DNA from: Paractinoplanes rishiriensis | GTDB taxonomy: Bacteria; Actinomycetota; Actinomycetes; Mycobacteriales; Micromonosporaceae | Direction: 5' to 3' | Length of the DNA: 64,000 nucleotides | Assembly: GCF_016862375.1 (NCBI RefSeq) | Contig: NZ_BOMV01000007.1 | Location: 1-64,000, forward strand | Shown: in pieces, positions 58,613 to 64,000 of the stretch | Layout of the letters: every line of letters begins with the position of its first letter | Numbering within the stretch: the stretch's first letter is position 1 | Translations under genes and position numbers: made by a program | The notes under the pieces: model-generated | Database searches by the model: none | Told to the model about the DNA's origin: nothing | Seen by the model: the letters and a program-made list of their open reading frames with translations, nothing else

Positions 58613-60259
58613 GTGGCGGACTACGACGTCGTAATCGTGGGCAGCGGCTTCGGCGGAAGCGTCAGCGCCCTGCGGCTCGCCGAGAAGGGCTACCGGGTCG
58701 GCGTGCTCGAGGCGGGCCGGCGGTACACCCCCGAGATGCTCCCCAAGACCTCGTGGGACCTGCGCAACTTCCTCTGGGCGCCGAAGATCGGCCTGCGCGG
58801 CATCCAGCGGATCACGCTGCTCAAGGACATCGTGGTGCTGTCGGCCGCCGGGGTCGGCGGCGGCTCGCTGGTGTACGCGAACACCCTCTACCGGCCGCCG
58901 GCCACGTTCTTCGCGGACGCGCACTGGTCGGGTATCACCGACTGGGCCGGCGAACTCGCGCCGTTCTACGACCAGGCGTCCCGGATGCTCGGGGTGACCG
59001 AGCAGCCCAGCATGACGCCGTCCGACGAGGTCATCAAGCAGGTGGCCGAGGACATGGGGGTGGGCGGCACCTTCCGCCGCACGCCGGTGGGTGTCTACTT
59101 CGGCAAGCCCGGGGTCACCGCGCCCGACCCGTACTTCGGCGGGGCCGGACCGGACCGCACCGGCTGCGTCGAGTGCGGCAACTGCATGATCGGCTGCAAG
59201 GTCGGCGCCAAGAACCGCCTCGACGTCAACTACCTCTACCTGGCCGAACGGGCCGGCGCCACGGTGCACCCGGACACCGAGGTGACCGCGCTGCGACCGG
59301 ACGGCGCCGGCTGGGTCGTCGAGACCCGCGGCCGCCGGTTCACCGCCGACCAGGTGATCCTGGCGGCCGGCGCGCTCGGCACCCAGCGCCTGCTGCACGC
59401 GATGCGGGACACCGGGGTGCTGCCGGCGATCTCGGCCCGGCTCGGCTCGCTGACCCGGACCAACTCGGAGGCGCTGCTCGGCGCGCAGACCGGCGCGGTG
59501 CCCGAGCGTCCCTACTCGACCGGCGTGGCGATCACCTCGTCGTTCCACCCGGACGGCCAGACCCACATCGAGCCGGTGCGGTACGGGCCGGGCAGCAACG
59601 CCATGGGCCTGATGGCCACCCTGCTGGTGGACGGCGGCGGCCGGCTGCCCCGGCCGCTGAAGTTCCTCGGCCAGGCGCTGCGCCACCCGTACGTGCTGGC
59701 CCGTTCTCTGTCGGTGCGGCGCTGGAGCGAACGCACCATCATCGCGCTGGTGATGCAGACGCTGGACAATTCCTTGACCGTCCGGCGCACGAAACGTGGC
59801 CGCCTCACCACCGGACCGGGACACGGCGAGCCGAATCCGACATGGATTCCGCAGGGACACGAAGCGGTGCGCCGGATCGCCGAGAAGATCGGCGGTTTCC
59901 CGGGCGGCACGGTGGGTGACATCTTCGACATTCCGATGACCGCGCACATTCTCGGCGGCGCCACGATCGGTGATTCAGCGGCCACCGGCGTGGTCGACGG
60001 CTATCACCGCGTATACGGCTACGCCGGATTGCATGTGGTCGACGGCTCCGCCGTTCCCGCGAATCTGGGCGTAAACCCGTCACTCACCATCACCGCGATG
60101 GCCGAACGCGCGATCTCCCGCTGGCCTAACAAGGGCGAAACCGATCGACGTCCTCCACTGGGTGCCGAATATCACCCGATCGATCCGATAGCCCCGCACG
60201 CACCCGTGGTACCGGCCCACGCACCGGCCGCTCTCCGCCTTGTCGAGCGACCGACCTAA
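58613..60259 (+). CDS. GMC-family FAD-dependent oxidoreductase
   Basis: The 548-residue flavoprotein begins with the dinucleotide motif VVIVGSGFGGSVSALRLAEKGYRV and includes GVGGGSLVYANTLY, the cysteine cluster CVECGNCMIGCKVGAKN near residue 184, and the C-terminal HVVDGSAVPANLGVNPSLTITAMAERA that closes the FAD site. It resembles cholesterol oxidase and related GMC enzymes without a signal peptide. The CxxCxxC-like cluster could bind an iron-sulfur centre. The substrate is unknown. A proline- and alanine-rich tail follows residue 510. The start is GTG at 58613. Confidence 0.88.
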   Translation: MADYDVVIVGSGFGGSVSALRLAEKGYRVGVLEAGRRYTPEMLPKTSWDLRNFLWAPKIGLRGIQRITLLKDIVVLSAAGVGGGSLVYANTLYRPPATFFADAHWSGITDWAGELAPFYDQASRMLGVTEQPSMTPSDEVIKQVAEDMGVGGTFRRTPVGVYFGKPGVTAPDPYFGGAGPDRTGCVECGNCMIGCKVGAKNRLDVNYLYLAERAGATVHPDTEVTALRPDGAGWVVETRGRRFTADQVILAAGALGTQRLLHAMRDTGVLPAISARLGSLTRTNSEALLGAQTGAVPERPYSTGVAITSSFHPDGQTHIEPVRYGPGSNAMGLMATLLVDGGGRLPRPLKFLGQALRHPYVLARSLSVRRWSERTIIALVMQTLDNSLTVRRTKRGRLTTGPGHGEPNPTWIPQGHEAVRRIAEKIGGFPGGTVGDIFDIPMTAHILGGATIGDSAATGVVDGYHRVYGYAGLHVVDGSAVPANLGVNPSLTITAMAERAISRWPNKGETDRRPPLGAEYHPIDPIAPHAPVVPAHAPAALRLVERPT

Positions 60260-60331
60260 TAATTGGACGAACCGCCCCGGCACCGGAGAATCGGCGACGA
60301 GGCGGCTCGGGACTATGGAGCCTGCCTAGGG

Positions 60332-61489
60332 TCAGGCTTTGGTGCAGGTCGATCCATTCAGCGTGAACGCGGACGGGGCCGTGAAGCTCCCCGAATACGA
60401 CCCCTGGAATCCGAAGGACGCCGTTCCGCCGGGGGCGAGGCTGCCGTTCCAGGTCAGGTTGCGGGCGGTCACCGCGCCACTGGTGCCGGTGACGTTCGCG
60501 TTCCAGGTGCTGCTCAGCGACTGCCCGGACGGCAGCGTGAAGCCGAGCGTCCAGCCGTTGACCGCGCTGCCGCCGGAGTTCGTCACGGTCACGTTGGCGG
60601 TGAAGCCGCCGCTCCAGACGTTGGTGGCGTACGAGACCCGGCAGGCGGCCGAGCCCGACGGCGGCGGGGTGGTCGGCGACGTGGTGGGCGTGGTGGCCGG
60701 CGGCGTGGTGGGTGCCGTGGTGGCGACGCCACCGGTGTTCACCGAGGCCGCGAAGCCGCTGACGCCCAGCCCGGCGCCGCCGATCCAGGGCTCGAAGCCG
60801 GCCTGGATGCTGGTCAGGTACCAGGAGTTGGTGATCACGCCGCGGTTGCGCACGTCGTTGATGAAGTCCAGCACGCTGAAGGTCCAGCTGGTGATCGCCG
60901 AGGGCGCCAGGTATGAGACGACGCCGTTGGCGCCGTTGCTGCCCTGCCAGACCTCCCAGGTCCGGCCGGCGACCGTGGCGGTGCCCACCGGCGAGCCGAT
61001 CGGCTGGATGTTGCCCTGGCGGTTGAACCAGATCATGATCTCCTGCTGGTTGACGCCGTTGGTCCGCGGCGTCGGGTCCAGCCAGATGTCGTACGAGGCG
61101 TTGTAGGTGGCCCCGGACACGTACTGGTAGTTGATCGTGCTGCTCGCGCTGCTGATCCGGCTCACCTGCATCGGCAGGTTGGTGCCCGGCGAGCAGTTCG
61201 TGTAGTGGCAGCCGACGAAGACCGAGGGGTACGAGACGGGGGCGCCGCTGGTGTTGCCGACGCCGTCCTGCCGGGTGATCGAGAACCCGGAGTCGGTCAC
61301 GTTGATGCACTGCTGGGCGGTGGTGCCCCAGCGATTGTTCTGCACGACGTAACGGCCGCCGATCGTGGTGGTGCCGTATTGCTCGCAGATCTCCGCGTCT
61401 GCCGCCGCGGGGCCGGCGACAGACAGGGCGGCGACCGCGGCGCCGGCGAGGAGACCGGCGGCCATGAGACCACGGAGGGCACGTCTCAT
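60332..61489 (-). CDS. GH12 endoglucanase with CBM2 cellulose-binding domain
   Basis: The 385-residue secreted enzyme hydrolyses beta-1,4-glucan. A signal peptide (LMAAGLLAGAAVAALSVAGPAAADA) precedes a GH12 domain (about residues 32-252) with the nucleophile glutamate in QQEIMIWFN and the acid-base glutamate in IQAGFEPWIGGAGL. A threonine-proline linker follows, then a CBM2 domain (about 283-385) with the surface tryptophans in NVWSGGF, NGWTLGF and STWNANVTG. AAGGAG lies eight bases before the ATG. An exact CebR box at 61532 points to control by cello-oligosaccharides. Confidence 0.95.
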   Translation of the reverse strand: MRRALRGLMAAGLLAGAAVAALSVAGPAAADAEICEQYGTTTIGGRYVVQNNRWGTTAQQCINVTDSGFSITRQDGVGNTSGAPVSYPSVFVGCHYTNCSPGTNLPMQVSRISSASSTINYQYVSGATYNASYDIWLDPTPRTNGVNQQEIMIWFNRQGNIQPIGSPVGTATVAGRTWEVWQGSNGANGVVSYLAPSAITSWTFSVLDFINDVRNRGVITNSWYLTSIQAGFEPWIGGAGLGVSGFAASVNTGGVATTAPTTPPATTPTTSPTTPPPSGSAACRVSYATNVWSGGFTANVTVTNSGGSAVNGWTLGFTLPSGQSLSSTWNANVTGTSGAVTARNLTWNGSLAPGGTASFGFQGSYSGSFTAPSAFTLNGSTCTKA

Positions 61490-61531
61490 TGCGAAGCTCC
61501 TTGAGGGGGGATCCCGCGGGGACGGGGTTGA

Positions 61532-61545
61532 TGGGAGCGCTCCCA
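61532..61545. promoter_or_regulatory. Exact CebR operator upstream of the cellulase gene
   Basis: TGGGAGCGCTCCCA is a perfect 14-bp palindrome and matches the CebR binding site described in Streptomyces. It lies just downstream of a minus-strand -10 candidate TAACGT and 43 bases before the ATG, a position suited to repression relieved by cellobiose or cellotriose. Confidence 0.8.
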
Positions 61546-61780
61546 CGACACGTTACAGGATGATGACCGGACTGAAAAGTATGTGTCAACGAGCGATCTC
61601 CACGCCCCGCCGCGAGCGTCCGCGAGGGACAGAATTGCGACATGCAGTGCGGGCAATTTGCACTGCGAACTGATAAACGACAGAATGAATGTGTATCGAC
61701 ATTCGCGGCGCCCACGCCGCATGCGCGCAGTGTGCGTATAGTCGTCACTCAAATGACATCGTTGTAGGAGCAGGCACACC
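61546..61780. promoter_or_regulatory. Intergenic region with lsr2 promoter
   Basis: TATAGT at 61737-61742 is a likely -10 box for lsr2 and AGGAG sits ten bases before its ATG. An inverted repeat GCAGTGC (61644-61650) with GCACTGC (61660-61666) encloses ten AT-rich bases. The stretch is notably less GC-rich than its surroundings, as expected for an Lsr2 target such as an autoregulated promoter. Confidence 0.5.
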
Positions 61781-62125
61781 ATGGCCAAGCAGGTAATAAC
61801 CCTTCTGACCGACGACCTCGACGGCGGAGAGGCCGACCGCACCGTCGAGTTCGGACTCGACGGTGTGAACTACACGATCGACCTCTCCGAGAAGAACGCC
61901 GGAAAGTTGCGGAAGGCGCTCGACCCGTTCCTGAACGCGGCTACTCGGGTGGGCCGCAGCGGCGTCGTCTCGTCTGCCCGGCGCAGCGCCCCGGCCAGCA
62001 CCGGACGCGCCAGCCGCGACCAGAATCAGGCGATTCGGGAGTGGGCCAACAAGAACGGCTTCGAGGTCTCCGAGCGCGGTCGCATCCCGAGCCACATCGT
62101 CGAGGCGTACCACAGCAAGCGATAG
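61781..62125 (+). CDS. lsr2: Lsr2 nucleoid-associated protein
   Basis: The 114-residue protein is the actinobacterial xenogeneic silencer. Its N-terminal dimerisation domain (MAKQVITLLTDDLDGGEADRTVEFGLDGVNYTIDLSEKNA) and C-terminal AT-binding domain (IREWANKNGFEVSERGRIPSHIVEAYHSKR) with the RGR loop that enters the minor groove are both intact. Length and composition match the family. It binds AT-rich DNA and could silence low-GC acquired genes such as the TIR gene in this window's AICE. A strong hairpin follows the stop. Confidence 0.95.
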   Translation: MAKQVITLLTDDLDGGEADRTVEFGLDGVNYTIDLSEKNAGKLRKALDPFLNAATRVGRSGVVSSARRSAPASTGRASRDQNQAIREWANKNGFEVSERGRIPSHIVEAYHSKR

Positions 62126-62142
62126 GTCGAACGAACCGTTGA

Positions 62143-62176
62143 AAACGGCGCCGCCGGACTTCCGGCGGCGCCGTTT
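62143..62176. terminator. Bidirectional hairpin terminator
   Basis: A 15-bp perfect stem, AAACGGCGCCGCCGG/CCGGCGGCGCCGTTT with a four-base loop, has A-tract and T-tract flanks on both strands. It separates the convergent lsr2 and GGDEF-EAL genes. Confidence 0.85.
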
Positions 62177-62188
62177 CGCGCATTACCG

Positions 62189-64000
62189 CTAAGCCACCAA
62201 CGGCTGACGCGCCGTCATCTGACTGAGCGCCTCGGTGCCGTCCACCGGACTCGACCAGAAATAGCCCTGACCGAGCGGGCAACCGAGCCGGGCGAGCAGA
62301 TCCCGATGCGTACCGGACTCGATGCCCTCGGCGATCACGGTGAGGTCCAGCGACTGCGCCAGGCTGACGATCCCGGTGACCAGGGCCAGCTGCTGCGGGC
62401 TGTCCACCATGTCGTCGATGAACATCTTGTCGATCTTCACGACGTCGATCGGGCGGTGCCGCAGGTAGCCGAGCGACGAGTACCCGGTGCCGAAGTCGTC
62501 GATCGCGACCCGGACCCCGTGCTCGCGCAGCACCGCGAGGTCCCGCCAGATCGGTTCGTGCTCGCCGGCCAGCAGCGTCTCGGTCAGCTCCACCATCAGG
62601 GCGTGCGGCGGCACCTCGGCGTAGGCGAGCGCGGCCAGGATCTCCTCGACGAACCCGTCCTCGCGGAACTGCCGGACCGAGACGTTCACGCTCACGTACG
62701 GCTGCCGGGTGCGCGGCAGGATCCGGCGCCACTGGGCCGCCGTGTGCAGGGCCTGCTCCAGCACCCAGCGGCCGATCGGCACGATCAGCCCGCTCTCCTC
62801 GGCCACCTCGATGAACTCGGCCGGCGACACCACGCCCTTGGTCGGGTGGAACCAGCGCACCAGTGCCTCGAACCCGACCGGCTCGTCACTGCCGAGATCG
62901 ACGATGGGCTGGTACGCGAGCAGGAAGTGCCCCTCGTTGACCGCGTGGTCGAGCGCTGACCGCAGTTCCAGCCGCTCGACCATGGCCCCGTGCAGGTGGG
63001 CCTGGTAGCGGCGCCACTGGTTCTTGCCGGCGCCCTTCGCCACGTACAGCGCCAGGTCGGCCTGCCGCAGCAGTTCGTCGGCGCTGTCCGCCTCGGGCGT
63101 GGTGGTGATGCCGATGCTGGCCACCGCGGTCACCGTGCCGCCGTCGTCGAGCAGCACCGGGTCGGCGAGCGCGGCCAGGATCCGTTCCGCGGTCTCCTCC
63201 ACCGCGCCCGGGTCCTGCACGTTCTCGACCAGCGCCGCGAACTCGTCGCCGCCCAGCCGGGCCGCGGTGTCGTCGGCCCGCAGCGCGCCGGCGATCCGGT
63301 GCGCCACCGTGATCAGCAACTGGTCGCCGGCCGCGTGCCCGAGCGTGTCGTTGACGATCTTGAAGTCGTCCAGGTCGATGAACAGCACGCCGACCACCGA
63401 GCCGTCCCGGGCCCCCCGGGCCAGCGCGTGCTCCAGCCGGTCGTGGAACAGCACCCGGTTGGCCAGTCCGGTCATCGAGTCGTGGAACGCCTGGTGGGTG
63501 AGCTCCCGTTCGAGCCGGCGCCGCTCGGTGACGTCCCGCAGAGTCAGCACCAGGCCGGCCACCGTCTGCTCGGCGCGCAGGTCCGAGCAGTGCATCTCGA
63601 GCAGCACCTCGACCGGCCCGGCGGCCCGGAAGTCGAGGCCCTCCTGGAGGTTCTCGCCGCCGCGCACCGCCGCCAGCACCTGGACGAGCCGCTCCCGGTC
63701 GGCCGGGTGGATCACGTCGGCCAGCGCCTGGCCGGTCGGGTCGCCGCCGAAGACCCGGAGCGCGGACGGGCTCGCGTACCGGATATCGGTGGCCTCGTCC
63801 ACGATCAGGATCACGTCGGAGGTGTGCTGCACGAGCGTACGGAAATAGGTTTCGCTGTTGCGCCGGATCACCTCGTGGCTCAGCTCGATCCGCTCCAGCG
63901 CCAGCGCGGCCTGCCCGGCCAGCACCTCGAGCGCGCGCTTGAGCCCCGGCAGCGCGTGGTCCGGCGCGGCCACGTGCAGCACGCCGACCAGCGGGTCGCC
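62189..64000 (-). CDS. GAF-PAS-GGDEF-EAL cyclic di-GMP protein, 5' end missing
   Basis: At least 604 residues are visible and the frame continues past the right edge. The visible N-terminus is the end of a GAF domain, then a PAS domain (about residues 45-165 of the visible part). A GGDEF domain follows with intact RLGGDEF and the I-site RADD five residues before it, then an EAL domain. EAL motifs are present: FEALVRW, YVSVNVSVRQF, VELTETLL, DDFGTGYSSLGYLR, VVKIDKMF and IAEGIES. Both synthesis and hydrolysis of cyclic di-GMP are possible. The true start lies outside the window. Confidence 0.93.
   Translation of the reverse strand, partial: GDPLVGVLHVAAPDHALPGLKRALEVLAGQAALALERIELSHEVIRRNSETYFRTLVQHTSDVILIVDEATDIRYASPSALRVFGGDPTGQALADVIHPADRERLVQVLAAVRGGENLQEGLDFRAAGPVEVLLEMHCSDLRAEQTVAGLVLTLRDVTERRRLERELTHQAFHDSMTGLANRVLFHDRLEHALARGARDGSVVGVLFIDLDDFKIVNDTLGHAAGDQLLITVAHRIAGALRADDTAARLGGDEFAALVENVQDPGAVEETAERILAALADPVLLDDGGTVTAVASIGITTTPEADSADELLRQADLALYVAKGAGKNQWRRYQAHLHGAMVERLELRSALDHAVNEGHFLLAYQPIVDLGSDEPVGFEALVRWFHPTKGVVSPAEFIEVAEESGLIVPIGRWVLEQALHTAAQWRRILPRTRQPYVSVNVSVRQFREDGFVEEILAALAYAEVPPHALMVELTETLLAGEHEPIWRDLAVLREHGVRVAIDDFGTGYSSLGYLRHRPIDVVKIDKMFIDDMVDSPQQLALVTGIVSLAQSLDLTVIAEGIESGTHRDLLARLGCPLGQGYFWSSPVDGTEALSQMTARQPLVA

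Overview
The window is high-GC actinobacterial chromosome, most likely from a Micromonosporaceae member close to Actinoplanes. That placement is inferred from codon usage and GC, an lsr2 gene, CebR-type operators at a cellulase gene, a pSAM2/pMR2-like integrative element, and many apparently leaderless genes whose start codon lies 6 to 9 bases after a TANNNT box. No marker gene settles the genus.

Region 1 (1-1456) is chromosome: the start of an unknown gene, a small double peptidoglycan-binding-domain protein, and two hairpins that look like the original terminator of a tRNA operon. Region 2 (1457-14346) is a complete actinomycete integrative and conjugative element (AICE) inserted in tRNA-Val(GAC). 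It is bounded by 43-bp direct repeats, with 24-bp repeats inside each end that look like integrase arm sites. It carries a TIR-domain protein of probable defence function, a KorSA-like GntR repressor coupled to an acetyltransferase gene, and a rightward operon. That operon encodes a membrane protein, SSB, a short FtsK-like motor, several conserved AICE proteins, an HUH replication initiator, an excisionase and a tyrosine integrase. The integrase contains an embedded LacI-type helix-turn-helix. Region 3 (14305-14570) is the tRNA cluster Gly-Cys-Val, read on the minus strand.

Region 4 (14.7-34 kb) holds metabolism and regulation: an Eis-like acetyltransferase, an orphan response regulator, a flavin electron-transfer operon (flavocytochrome, a 55-codon ORF, FMN-binding protein, ApbE), cobL-cobM-cobK for cobalamin, zwf, a GlxA-type regulator, a LigD-type polymerase coupled to a DUF1905 protein, an acyl-CoA dehydrogenase, a diguanylate cyclase and an amylosucrase. 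Region 5 (34-43 kb) has a membrane alpha/beta-hydrolase, a secreted BNR-repeat protein, a 600-base repeat-filled gap, an orphan SsuB/TauB-type ATPase, a NarL-type two-component system divergent from a fatty acid desaturase, an SDR and a DUF2236 protein. Region 6 (43.1-43.9 kb) is an odd cluster of three atypical tRNAs (Trp, Lys, initiator-like Met) preceded by a 19-codon ORF with a strong ribosome binding site.

Region 7 (44-64 kb) contains a TAXI-TRAP transporter, a CDP-alcohol phosphatidyltransferase, a degenerate intradiol dioxygenase-like protein, two acyl-CoA synthetases with glycine-rich inserts before the P-loop, a GT-C glycosyltransferase, a secreted protein and a GH12-CBM2 endoglucanase that both have CebR-type boxes, an alcohol dehydrogenase, a frameshifted membrane protein gene, a GMC oxidoreductase, lsr2 and a GGDEF-EAL protein running off the right edge.

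The least explained parts are the LacI-domain integrase, the TIR cargo protein, the split translocase genes with ssb between them, the atypical tRNA cluster with its mini-ORF, and a dispersed palindromic motif that also occurs inside two synthetase genes.
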